In this document: positions 39,213-47,426 of the stretch, piece after piece
Layout: each line of letters opens with the position of its first letter
How positions within the stretch are numbered: the first letter of the stretch is position 1
Assembly (NCBI RefSeq): GCF_021044585.1
Contig: NZ_CP087998.1
Span: 310,001 to 374,000, forward strand
Length of the DNA: 64,000 nt
Direction of reading: 5' to 3'
Origin: Sulfurimonas sp. HSL-3221
Lineage (GTDB): Bacteria > Campylobacterota > Campylobacteria > Campylobacterales > Sulfurimonadaceae
Program-made: the position numbers and the translations under genes
The notes under the pieces: model-generated
Told to the model about the DNA's origin: nothing
The model's input: only the letters and a program-made list of their open reading frames with translations
The model's database searches: none

Positions 39213-42200
39213 CTGTTTTCCTTTTGAGTGGTGTGGGCAGTGTCGCCCGGTTGTTTGTTCAAGTGGCGCCGCTCGTACATCTCGTAGAGAATCGGGATGA
39301 TGAGGAGGCTGAGCAGCGCCGAGGTGACGATCCCGCCGAGCATCGGGGCGGCGATGCGCTGCATCACCTCGCTGCCGACACCGTGGGTGTACATGATGGG
39401 GGCGAGGCCGGCGAGGATGGAGAAGACCGTCATCAGCTTGGGGCGGACCCTCTTGACGGCCCCCTCATTGATCGCCGCTTTCAGGGCTTGGGCGTCGAAA
39501 CGTTCGCCCAGCGCCGCGCGGGAAGCTTCCACGCTGTCGGTGAGGTAGACGATCATGACGATGGCCGTCTCCGCGGCGATCCCCAGCAGGGCGAGGAAAC
39601 CGACGATGACGGCGATGCTCATGCTGAATCCGAGCATCCAGACGTAGACGACCCCGCCAAGCAGCGCAAAGGGGAGCGTCAGGAAGACGATCAGGGTCGC
39701 AACGAGGCGCCGCAGCGAGAGGTAGATGAGCAGTAAAATCACCGCCAGCACCGCCGGGATGATCCAGCGCATCTTCTCCATGGCCGAGGCGAGGTACTCC
39801 GCCTGGCCCGCCCACTCCATGTGGTAGCCCGGCGGCAGCGGGAAGTCCGCGAGGGCCTTCAGCGCCGCGTCTTTATAGGCGACGGCGCCTACGCCCGGGC
39901 GCGGGGTGATGTAGACATAGGTGACCGGCGTCGCCATTTCGCTCTTGATGACCGAGGCGCTTTCGCGGTAGCGGACGTCGGCGAAGGTACAGAGGGGGAC
40001 GAATCCCAGCGGCGTCTTGACGGGAAGAGCGCGGATATCGTCGAGGTTCCGCCGTTCATCCTCCTCGAGGCGAAGGGCGACGGGATAGCGTTCGATCCCT
40101 TTGTAGAGCGTCGTCACCTTCATGCCGCCGATGGCCGCACGGGTGGTTTCGAGCAGGGCCGTCTTTGCCAGCCCGTAGCGCTGCAGTGCCGTTTCGTTGA
40201 TATCGATGTCGATATAGTAGCCCGCGGCGGAGCGGTCGGCGAAGACAGACTGGGATTCGGGCAGTGGCATCAGTTTCTGTTCGATATCCCGTGCCAGCCG
40301 CTGCAGCGTCGCGGCGTCGCTGCCGTAGAGCTTGATGCCCACGGGGGTGCGGATGCCGCTTAAGAGCATATCGATCCGGCCGCGGATGGGGTAGGTCCAG
40401 GAGTTGACAAGCCCGGGAACCTGGAGGGCTGCCTCCATGTCGTTTCGCAGCTGCTCGTAGGTCATCCCTTCCCGCCACTGGGAGGGGTCTTTGAAGGTGA
40501 TGATCGTCTCCAGCATCCCCAGGGGCGCGGGGTCGGTGGCGGTGTCGGCGCGCCCCCCTTTGCCGAAGACCGTCTCCACCTCGGGGAAGCTCTTGAGGAT
40601 CTTGTCCGTCTTCTGCGTCAGCGCCTTGCTCTGGTCGATGCTGATCCCGAAGGGTGTCACCGGCATGTACATGAACGTCTGTTCATTGAGCATCGGCATG
40701 AACTCCCACTCGAGCTTCTCGTACAGCGGCGCGATGGCGACGAGCAGCGCGAGGGAGGCGGCCAGGACGACGTAGCGCAGCTTCAGCCCCCACGCCAGCA
40801 GGGGCTGGTAGAGCCAGAGGAAGAAGCGGTTGATGGGGTTGGCGGTCTCTTCGCGGATGGGGCCGCGGATAAAGGAGACCATCAGCACCGGCACCAGCGT
40901 GACGGCGAGAATGGCGCCCGCGGACATGGCGAAGGTTTTGGTGAAGGCCAGCGGGGTAAACAGCAGCCCCTCCTCGCCCGAGAGCGCGAAAATGGGGAGG
41001 AAAGAGACGACGACGAGGGCGAGGGCGAAGAAGATGGGGCGTCCCACCTGCTGCGCCGCCGCCACGACCGTCTCGGCGTGTTCGGCCGGTGTGAGCTCGC
41101 GGCCCAGCTCCCCGCGCTTTTTACGCAGCCGCTTATGGGCGTTTTCGATCATGACGATGCTCGCGTCCACGACGGTACCGAGCGCAATGGCGATCCCGCC
41201 GAGGCTCATGATATTGCTGCCGATGCCGGCGAGCTTCATCAGCCCGAAGGTCGCCCCGATGACGAGCGGCAGCACGAGCAGCACGATGAGCGAAGAGCGC
41301 AGGTGCATCAGGAAGAGGCCGATGATGATCACGACGATGATGCTCTCTTCGACGAGGGTGTCGGTCAGGGTTCCGATTGCCTTGTCGATCAGCCCGGAGC
41401 GGTCGTAGGTGGTGACGACGTCGACCCCGTCGATGTGCAGGGCGGCCATTTTCGCCTTGATCTGCTGGATGACGCTGTAGACGTCCTCGCCGTAGCGTAC
41501 CATGACGATTCCGCCGACGACCTCGCCCCGGCCGTTAAGGTCCGCCACCCCCCGGCGGGCGGCGGGCACGACTTCCACCCTCCCCAGCTGCGCAAGGGTG
41601 ACGGGAATGCCCTCTTTGACGGTGACGACGAGGTTCCGGATGGCATCCAGGTCTTTGAGGTAGCCCTTCGCCTGCACCATCCACTCGAAGCCGTTCTGGA
41701 TGACGATGCGCCCGCCGGTATCGTTGTTGTTCTGCCGCAGCACCCGCGCGACGTCGCCGACGGAGAGGCCGTAGCGGATCAGGGCGTCGTTGTTGACGGT
41801 GAGCTGGAAGGTCGGCACGAAACCGCCCACGGTGGCGACGTCGCTGACGCCGTCGACGCCCATCAGGGCATATTTGAAGTAGTAGTCCTGCAGGGTGCGC
41901 AGCTCGGCGAGGCTTTTCGTTTTCGATGTCAGGGCGTACTCATAGACCCAGCCCACCCCCGAGGCGTCCGGCCCCAGGGCGACTTCCATCCCCTCGGGCA
42001 GTTTGCTCTGGATGGCGGCAAGCTGCTCCAGGACCCGTGAGCGGGCCCAGTAGAGGTCTGTTCCCTCCTTGAAGATGATGTAGATGAGCGCATTTTCGTA
42101 GGTGGAGAAGCCGCGCACGGTGCGGATGTCGGCGATGGAGAGGAACTGCGACACCAGCGGGTAGGTTCCCTGGTCCTCGACGATCTCGGGGCTCTGCCCC

Positions 42201-42361
42201 TTCCAGGTGACCTGGACGATCACCTGGGGCGGGGAGAGGTCCGGCAGGGCGTCGAGCGGCGTCGTCATCACTGCCCGGTAGGCGCCGAAGATGAGAAAGA
42301 GCGTCGCCATAAGGACAAGAAAGCGGTTTTTGACGCTGAAGGCGATAAGGCGTTCGATCAT
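39209..42361 (-). CDS. heavy-metal RND efflux pump, CusA-like
   Basis: A 1050-residue inner-membrane pump of the HME-RND family with 12 helices and two large periplasmic loops. The fourth helix has the proton-path Asp in GTVVDASIVMIENAHKR; the NAHK signature is closer to CusA (Cu(I)/Ag(I)) than to CzcA. It should take metal from periplasm or cytoplasm and export it through the adaptor and TolC partners encoded upstream (CusB-like, TolC). CusA-type methionine pairs were not individually verified. It is the third gene of the operon, 3 bases after the adaptor gene. Confidence 0.92.
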   Translation of the reverse strand: MIERLIAFSVKNRFLVLMATLFLIFGAYRAVMTTPLDALPDLSPPQVIVQVTWKGQSPEIVEDQGTYPLVSQFLSIADIRTVRGFSTYENALIYIIFKEGTDLYWARSRVLEQLAAIQSKLPEGMEVALGPDASGVGWVYEYALTSKTKSLAELRTLQDYYFKYALMGVDGVSDVATVGGFVPTFQLTVNNDALIRYGLSVGDVARVLRQNNNDTGGRIVIQNGFEWMVQAKGYLKDLDAIRNLVVTVKEGIPVTLAQLGRVEVVPAARRGVADLNGRGEVVGGIVMVRYGEDVYSVIQQIKAKMAALHIDGVDVVTTYDRSGLIDKAIGTLTDTLVEESIIVVIIIGLFLMHLRSSLIVLLVLPLVIGATFGLMKLAGIGSNIMSLGGIAIALGTVVDASIVMIENAHKRLRKKRGELGRELTPAEHAETVVAAAQQVGRPIFFALALVVVSFLPIFALSGEEGLLFTPLAFTKTFAMSAGAILAVTLVPVLMVSFIRGPIREETANPINRFFLWLYQPLLAWGLKLRYVVLAASLALLVAIAPLYEKLEWEFMPMLNEQTFMYMPVTPFGISIDQSKALTQKTDKILKSFPEVETVFGKGGRADTATDPAPLGMLETIITFKDPSQWREGMTYEQLRNDMEAALQVPGLVNSWTYPIRGRIDMLLSGIRTPVGIKLYGSDAATLQRLARDIEQKLMPLPESQSVFADRSAAGYYIDIDINETALQRYGLAKTALLETTRAAIGGMKVTTLYKGIERYPVALRLEEDERRNLDDIRALPVKTPLGFVPLCTFADVRYRESASVIKSEMATPVTYVYITPRPGVGAVAYKDAALKALADFPLPPGYHMEWAGQAEYLASAMEKMRWIIPAVLAVILLLIYLSLRRLVATLIVFLTLPFALLGGVVYVWMLGFSMSIAVIVGFLALLGIAAETAIVMIVYLTDSVEASRAALGERFDAQALKAAINEGAVKRVRPKLMTVFSILAGLAPIMYTHGVGSEVMQRIAAPMLGGIVTSALLSLLIIPILYEMYERRHLNKQPGDTAHTTQKENR

Positions 42362-42364
42362 TCC

Positions 42365-43369
42365 CTACTCCAGTCCGCTGATCTGGGCGTCGGCATCGAG
42401 CATAAAGAGGGCGTCGCCGGCGACTTCATCCCCGGCGCTCAACCCGGAAACGACCTCGAAGCGATCCTTGTCAAGGGGTTTGACCTCGATCTTGACGGGT
42501 TCGAAAACCCCCTTGAAATCCCCGGCGCGGAAGACGTACCATCCGCCGTTCTTGCGCAGCACTGCCGTGCGGGGAAGGGTGAGCAGCGGCAACGCCGCCG
42601 CCGCTGCAGTGACCGTGGCGTACATGCCCGGCAGCAGCTCGCCGTGGGGGTTGTCGACGGCGAGGCGCAGGGTGACCGTGGCCGCCTTGGGGTCGATGTC
42701 GGGGTAGAGCGTAAGCTTTTTGGCGGGGTAGGCCCGCTCCACGCCGCTGGCCCTGACGGTGAAATTGTTCAGGGAGGCGAGCCGCGGCAGTTCCTGCTGG
42801 TAAAGCGCGGCCTCGACCCAGACACGCTCAAGGTTGACGATGGTAAAGAGCTTCATGCCCGCTTTGAAAGCGGAGCCTTCGACGACGCTCTTTTCAAAAA
42901 GCCACCCCGATGCCGGGGCGTGGATCGTGGTGAGGGAGTCGGCTTTCATCCCGGAGCGGACCGCGTCGATCTCGGCGCGGCTGACACCGAGCAGCGTCAG
43001 TTTTTTACGAAGGCTGCGCAGCATCTCCGGGCTGGGGCGCGTCGCGTTGAAACGCAGGGCAGTGAGGTAATCCTCCTTCGCCTGGAGCACCTCGGGCGAG
43101 TAGACTTCGGCCAGCGCCTCGCCCTTCTTGAGCCGGCGGTAGCGCGTATCGGCGTAGAGCTTCTGGACATAGCCGCCGAACCGTGGCGATACGTCGTACA
43201 TGCGGGAGTCTTCGGCACGGACATAGCCGTAGTTGGTCTGCGCCCGCGCGGCGCTGGTCTGCTGTACTTTGACCGTTTTGACGGCAAAGAGCTGTTCGAC
43301 GCTCGGCCGCTCATCGGCACATAGCAGCAGGGGCAGCAGGGCTGCGAGGACTAAGATGTGTTGTCTCAT
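42365..43369 (-). CDS. RND efflux periplasmic adaptor, CusB-like
   Basis: A 334-residue membrane-fusion protein with an N-terminal signal peptide (LVLAALLPLLLCADERP). A barrel-sandwich hybrid domain, alpha-helical hairpin (about residues 75-140) and beta-barrel/membrane-proximal domains follow. It links the CusA-like pump to the TolC channel. It is shorter than E. coli CusB (~407) and lacks the N-terminal Met motif region. Its start overlaps the tolC-like stop (ATGA). Gene order TolC-adaptor-pump is typical of the CusCBA type. Confidence 0.9.
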   Translation of the reverse strand: MRQHILVLAALLPLLLCADERPSVEQLFAVKTVKVQQTSAARAQTNYGYVRAEDSRMYDVSPRFGGYVQKLYADTRYRRLKKGEALAEVYSPEVLQAKEDYLTALRFNATRPSPEMLRSLRKKLTLLGVSRAEIDAVRSGMKADSLTTIHAPASGWLFEKSVVEGSAFKAGMKLFTIVNLERVWVEAALYQQELPRLASLNNFTVRASGVERAYPAKKLTLYPDIDPKAATVTLRLAVDNPHGELLPGMYATVTAAAAALPLLTLPRTAVLRKNGGWYVFRAGDFKGVFEPVKIEVKPLDKDRFEVVSGLSAGDEVAGDALFMLDADAQISGLE

Positions 43370-44565
43370 TTGATCTCTCCCGTCAATGCTTTAAGGCGCG
43401 CGCCGGCGCGGAGGTAGTCGGCTTTCGCGGCGATGCGCTGTTCGTCGAAACGGAGCTTGCGTTCGAGCAGGTCGAAATAGTTGAAAAGGTCGCTGCCGCT
43501 GCGCAGTTTCGCGTCGCTGAGGTCGACCATGTGCTCCACCTGGGGCAGGCTCTCCTCGGTGATGATGCGGTAGGTGCGGTAGGCCTCGGTCAGCGCCGCG
43601 TACGCCGTCTCGATCTCGCTGCGCAGCTGCAGGCGGTAGTCGGCGGCCGCCTCCGCCGTTGCCAGCTCCGCCTTCCGTGCCGCCTCGGTGTCGTCGCGCT
43701 CTGCGCCGTAAAGGGGGAGCGCCGCGCCGACGGTGACGCTCAGGTAGTCGGGGTGGGCTTCGCGGTAGTAGTAGCCCACCATCACGAAGGGGTCGGCGTT
43801 GGCCGAGAGTGTTTTGACCTTCGTCTCCGCCGCCGCGGCCTTTTGGTCGGCTGCTTTGACGCGGTAGATCCGGTTGTTCTCCAGCCGCTGTAGGTAGGTC
43901 TCCAGGGGCGGCGGGGGCGCAACCGCTTCATCGGCCTCGACGGCGTCGAAGGGGGCCTGCACGAGGTAGGCCAGTCGCGCTTTTTGCGCCGTGAGCATCG
44001 CCGTGAGCTTTTCCCGGCGCACGGCGATGTCGGAGCGGAGCAGCTCGGCGGACATAATCCCCATATGGCGGTCACGCTGGGTGGAGGCGTAGGCGGTGTT
44101 GAGGGCGATGTTCTGGTTTGTTAGTTCCAGGTAGTTTTGCAAGACGCCCAGCCGCGCGTTTAGTTCGGCGACGGTGTAGGCCCGCAGACGGATCCGCTTG
44201 GCCAGCTCTGCCTGCGCCGCCTCAAAGGAGGCGAAGAGCACGGCTTTCTGTGCCCGTACCTTCTCACCCGCCGCGCCGCGTTTCCCGAACCAGGGGAATT
44301 TCTGTTTGAGCGTGACGGAGGTGAACTGCATCGGCTCGAGGGTGCGGTCCATGGGGTCGTCGAACTGGATGTCGTTGATGCCGACGAGCAGCTCCGGGTT
44401 GGCGAAGAGGGAACTTTTGTCCTCCAGGGCGTCATAGGCGCCGAGGCGCTGTTCGATTATCTTCAGCGAGTGGTGCTGTGCAAGCGAGCGGTCGATCAGG
44501 GTGTCGATCCCCTCGGCCCGGAGCGCGGCGGCAGCGAGCAGCAGGGCTAAGAGCGGACGGAACAT
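43366..44565 (-). CDS. TolC family outer-membrane efflux protein
   Basis: A 399-residue TolC/OprM-type channel protein: signal peptide (MFRPLLALLLAAAALRA), long alpha-helical repeats and short hydrophobic beta-strand segments. It is the first gene of the RND operon. The ATG at 44565 has AAGGAG and lies 40 bases from a direct-repeat box; longer in-frame starts are inconsistent with the promoter. It exports the metal across the outer membrane with the CusB/CusA-like partners. Confidence 0.9.
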   Translation of the reverse strand: MFRPLLALLLAAAALRAEGIDTLIDRSLAQHHSLKIIEQRLGAYDALEDKSSLFANPELLVGINDIQFDDPMDRTLEPMQFTSVTLKQKFPWFGKRGAAGEKVRAQKAVLFASFEAAQAELAKRIRLRAYTVAELNARLGVLQNYLELTNQNIALNTAYASTQRDRHMGIMSAELLRSDIAVRREKLTAMLTAQKARLAYLVQAPFDAVEADEAVAPPPPLETYLQRLENNRIYRVKAADQKAAAAETKVKTLSANADPFVMVGYYYREAHPDYLSVTVGAALPLYGAERDDTEAARKAELATAEAAADYRLQLRSEIETAYAALTEAYRTYRIITEESLPQVEHMVDLSDAKLRSGSDLFNYFDLLERKLRFDEQRIAAKADYLRAGARLKALTGEIK

Positions 44566-44590
44566 CGGTCTCCTTTTGAGTGAATAGGAA

Positions 44591-44622
44591 ATGATACTGC
44601 GGCTGTGTGTAAGAAGTGTGCA
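44591..44622 (-). promoter_or_regulatory. promoter with direct-repeat regulator box (RND efflux operon)
   Basis: GTGTGTA-agaa-GTGTGCA occupies 44605-44622 (one unit with one mismatch). On the reverse strand TATCAT (44591-44596) lies exactly 8 bases further. Unit, 11-base period and distance to the -10 are the same as at 35218 and 37330. The box is also upstream of the divergent SO_0444-type exporter. Confidence 0.7.
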
Positions 44623-44725
44623 GGTCAACCTTAGCGCCCGGACATAAAAACGGTAAGCTTGGCGGATAAAAGCGGGTTATAAAACGTTTCGTCGGACAAT
44701 AGCGTTTTCGCATGAAGGAATAGCA

Positions 44726-45877
44726 ATGGAGTTTCTGCTTCTGTTTTGGGGTGCACTGGTCGACCTGAGCAATGCGATGGCCCCCTATATCATTTTCGGC
44801 CTCCTCTTCGCGGGCCTGCTGCACGAACTCGTGCCTGATGCGCTGGTTACGAAGCACCTTGGCAGCGACAACGTGGCTTCCGTCGTCAAGTCGACCCTCT
44901 TCGGCATCCCGCTGCCGGTCTGCTCCTGCGGGGTGATCCCGCTGGCGACCTCCATCAAAAAGAGCGGGGCGAGCCACGGGGCGACGCTCAGCTTTCTCAT
45001 CTCGACGCCCATTACGGGCGTAGACTCCATCCTCGCGACCTACGGGATGTTCGGATGGGCCTTTACCCTCTACCGCGTCTTCACCTCCATGCTGATGGCG
45101 ATGATTGCCGGGATCCTGACGAACCTGTTCGGTTCGGAGCCTGAACCCGCGTCCACGCCCGCGCCGAAGGCCCCGGCCTTTTCGATGGCCGCACCGCCGA
45201 AACAGGCCGCGACCGTCGGCTTCAGCATGGCCGCCCCTGTCAAAGAGGAAGAGAGCTGCTGCAGCTCCGGCTGCGGCTGCGAAACGGAGACGAAAAAGCG
45301 CTTTTCGATGGTCGGCGCGCTGCGCTATGCCTTTGTGACCCTGCTAGGCGACATCGCCAAACCGCTCTTCTGGGGGCTCATCGTCGGGGCGCTGATCACC
45401 GTGGCGATCCCCGAGGACCTCGGCACGCTCCTCGCCGAAAACAGCTGGCTTTCCTATCTCATCGTTATCGCCGTCGCCGTGCCGATGTACGTTTGCGCGA
45501 CGGCCTCGCTGCCGATTGCCGCGGGGCTGATGCTCTCTGGGGTGAGCGCCGGGGCGGCCTTCGTCTTCCTGAGCGCGGGCCCCGCGACGAACACCGTCAC
45601 CATCGGTGTCGTGAAAAAGATGCTGGGAACAAGGGCCCTCGCCATCTACCTGGGCACCATCACCGTGGCCAGCGTCGTTTTCGGGCTCATGCTCGACTGG
45701 CTCTTCATCCGTGCCGAGATCGACCCGAAGGCGTTGGTGCACCTGCATGAAGAGGCGGGCATCATTGCCGTCGCGTCGTCGCTGCTGCTTTGGGGGCTGG
45801 TGCTCTACTTCCTCGCCAAACCGTGGTTCCGCAAAAAAGAGTCATCGTGCTGTTCGGGGGAGAGCTGCTGCAGCTGA
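44726..45877 (+). CDS. SO_0444-type Cu/Zn efflux permease
   Basis: A 383-residue COG0701 permease with about eight helices in two halves. The signature PLPVCSCGVIPLA (about residues 60-72) is conserved in this Cu/Zn-exporter group. Two Cys clusters, CCSSGCGCE (about 176-184) in the central loop and CCSGESCCS at the very C-terminus, are likely metal-sensing or metal-binding sites. It is divergent from the RND operon with an AAGGA site at good spacing, so the direct-repeat box at 44605 may regulate both. By family it exports copper or zinc from the cytoplasm. Confidence 0.9.
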   Translation: MEFLLLFWGALVDLSNAMAPYIIFGLLFAGLLHELVPDALVTKHLGSDNVASVVKSTLFGIPLPVCSCGVIPLATSIKKSGASHGATLSFLISTPITGVDSILATYGMFGWAFTLYRVFTSMLMAMIAGILTNLFGSEPEPASTPAPKAPAFSMAAPPKQAATVGFSMAAPVKEEESCCSSGCGCETETKKRFSMVGALRYAFVTLLGDIAKPLFWGLIVGALITVAIPEDLGTLLAENSWLSYLIVIAVAVPMYVCATASLPIAAGLMLSGVSAGAAFVFLSAGPATNTVTIGVVKKMLGTRALAIYLGTITVASVVFGLMLDWLFIRAEIDPKALVHLHEEAGIIAVASSLLLWGLVLYFLAKPWFRKKESSCCSGESCCS

Positions 45878-45879
45878 GT

Positions 45880-45909
45880 CTTGATTAAATCAAGAAAGAT
45901 TGATATAGT
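45880..45909 (+). promoter_or_regulatory. arsB promoter with overlapping ArsR-like operator
   Basis: TTGATT (45881-45886), a 17-base spacer and TATAGT (45904-45909) make a sigma-70-type promoter. Overlapping it are three half-sites: TTGAT-taa-ATCAA-gaaaga-TTGAT (45881-45904). The ATCAA-N6-TTGAT pair and the CTTGATT-A-AATCAAG palindrome resemble operators of ArsR/SmtB-family repressors, which would block polymerase here until arsenic is present. Confidence 0.6.
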
Positions 45910-45939
45910 TTCGCCTGATTCAAACCCAAGGATGTTCCC

Positions 45940-47196
45940 ATGCTGACGGCGGCCCTGCTCTTTCTTCTTACCCTTCTTTTCGTCATCTGGCAGCCCAAAG
46001 GGCTCCAGATCGGGACGACGGCCGTCATCGGTGCCGTCATTGCCGTCGTCCTCGGCGTCGTCAGCGTCGATGACGTTTGGACGGTGACGGGAATAGTCTG
46101 GGATGCGACGCTCGCCTTTATCGGGATCATCCTGCTCTCCCTCGTCCTCGACGAGATCGGCTTCTTCGAGTGGGCGGCGCTGAAGATGGCGAAACTCTCC
46201 GGCGGCAGCGGGAACAAGATGTTCGTCTACATCCTGCTGCTCGGCGCCCTGGTGGCGGCCTTCTTCGCCAACGACGGGGCGGCGCTCATTCTCACGCCGA
46301 TCCTGCTGGCGAAGATGAAGCACCTGCGCATGAACCCCGTCGCCGTGTTCGCATTCCTGATAGCGGGGGGCTTTATCGGCGACAGCGCCTCCAACCCGCT
46401 GGTGATCTCCAACCTTACCAACATCGTGACAGCGGGCTATTTCGACCTCGGCTTCTGGGAGTATGCACAGGCGATGTTCCTGCCGAACCTTTTAAGCATT
46501 ATCGCTTCGATCATTGTGCTCTGGATCTATTTCCGCAAAGATATCCCGCTCAAGGTCGACGTCTCCGAACTCCCCGAACCTTCGTCGGTCATCAAGAATA
46601 TGACGATGTTTAAGCTCAGTTGGGGTTTTCTCGCCCTGCTGATGGCGGGCTACTTTATCGGCGACCGCTATGACCTCCCTGTTTCCCTCTTCGCCCTGGG
46701 GGGGGCGGTTATTTTCCTCTTCATCGCCAACTACTACAAGGCGGTCAAACCCGTTATGACCGTCAAGGCGGCGCCGTGGCAGGTCGTCTGGTTTTCCATA
46801 GGCCTCTACGTCGTTGTCTACGGGCTGAAAAACGCGGGGCTGACCGATTACCTGGCCGATGCCGTCACGGCGATGGCGGCGCAGGGAGAGGCGGTGGCGG
46901 TCATCGGGACCGGTTTCCTCTCCGCCGGTCTCAGTGCCGTCATGAATAATATGCCCACCATTATGATCATGGACATCGCTATCGCCGACGCGGGACGGGA
47001 CGCCCTGGCGTACGCGAACATCCTCGGGGCCAACCTGGGGCCGAAGATGACGCCGATCGGCTCGCTGGCGACCCTGCTGTGGCTGCATGTCCTTGCCAAT
47101 AAAGGTGTGAAAATTGGGTGGGGGGAGTATATGAAAGTCGGCCTTGTTATTACGCCGCCTGTTTTGTTGGCGGCGTTGGTTGGGCTGTTGTTTTAG
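45940..47196 (+). CDS. arsB: arsenite efflux pump membrane subunit
   Basis: A 418-residue protein with about 11-12 helices. It closely follows E. coli ArsB motif by motif: VIWQPKGL at the N-terminus, DEIGFFEWAALKMAK, FFANDGAALILTPI, FRKDIPLKVD, YGLKNAGLTDYL, MNNMPT and PKMTPIGSLATLLWLHVL. ArsB extrudes arsenite or antimonite in exchange for protons, alone or with an ArsA ATPase. No arsA, arsC or arsR lies in the window. The ATG has AAGGA upstream, and an operator-like site overlaps its promoter. Confidence 0.96.
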   Translation: MLTAALLFLLTLLFVIWQPKGLQIGTTAVIGAVIAVVLGVVSVDDVWTVTGIVWDATLAFIGIILLSLVLDEIGFFEWAALKMAKLSGGSGNKMFVYILLLGALVAAFFANDGAALILTPILLAKMKHLRMNPVAVFAFLIAGGFIGDSASNPLVISNLTNIVTAGYFDLGFWEYAQAMFLPNLLSIIASIIVLWIYFRKDIPLKVDVSELPEPSSVIKNMTMFKLSWGFLALLMAGYFIGDRYDLPVSLFALGGAVIFLFIANYYKAVKPVMTVKAAPWQVVWFSIGLYVVVYGLKNAGLTDYLADAVTAMAAQGEAVAVIGTGFLSAGLSAVMNNMPTIMIMDIAIADAGRDALAYANILGANLGPKMTPIGSLATLLWLHVLANKGVKIGWGEYMKVGLVITPPVLLAALVGLLF

Positions 47197-47203
47197 ATGT
47201 TTA

Positions 47204-47347
47204 TTGTTCCCTTTCTTCTTTGCTCGCACAAAGAAGAAACCGAACCCGAAAGAAGAAAGTGCGAAAGGCTGCCGCTTTCGGGATATTCCATTCTCTTGTT
47301 ATCCGCTCGACACGCTAATTTGCGCTTCGGCCTTGACGGAAGAAGCG
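47204..47347. repeat. dispersed structured repeat, copy B
   Basis: The second copy of the element at 18427-18570, starting 7 bases after the arsB stop. Helix 1 pairs TTTCTTCTTT (47212-47221) with AAAGAAGAAA (47230-47239). Helix 2 pairs TCGCAC (47224-47229, in the helix 1 loop) with GTGCGA (47259-47264); loop lengths equal those of copy A. Here helix 2 has four base pairs changed relative to copy A and helix 1 two, all preserving pairing. Confidence 0.75.
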
Positions 47348-47363
47348 GATTGCCGCATGCTTC

Positions 47364-47426
47364 TCTTAACTCTTAACTCTTAACTCTTAACTCTTAACTC
47401 TTAACTCTTAACTCTTAACTCTTAAC
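47364..47426. repeat. perfect nine-copy heptamer tandem repeat TCTTAAC
   Basis: Nine uninterrupted units of TCTTAAC (63 bases) run from just after the structured repeat and end at 47426. That base is also the last base of the heme O synthase stop codon (reverse strand). Such perfect repeats mutate in length by slippage. Change here would not alter any protein, but could affect the 3' end or terminator of the oxidase operon. Confidence 0.95.

Noticed and set aside
45940-47196. NhaD sodium/proton antiporter
   Set aside because: Motif-by-motif agreement with E. coli ArsB is much better than with NhaD.
47364-47426. Tandem repeat as a CRISPR array
   Set aside because: Units are 7 bases with no spacers, and no cas genes are present.
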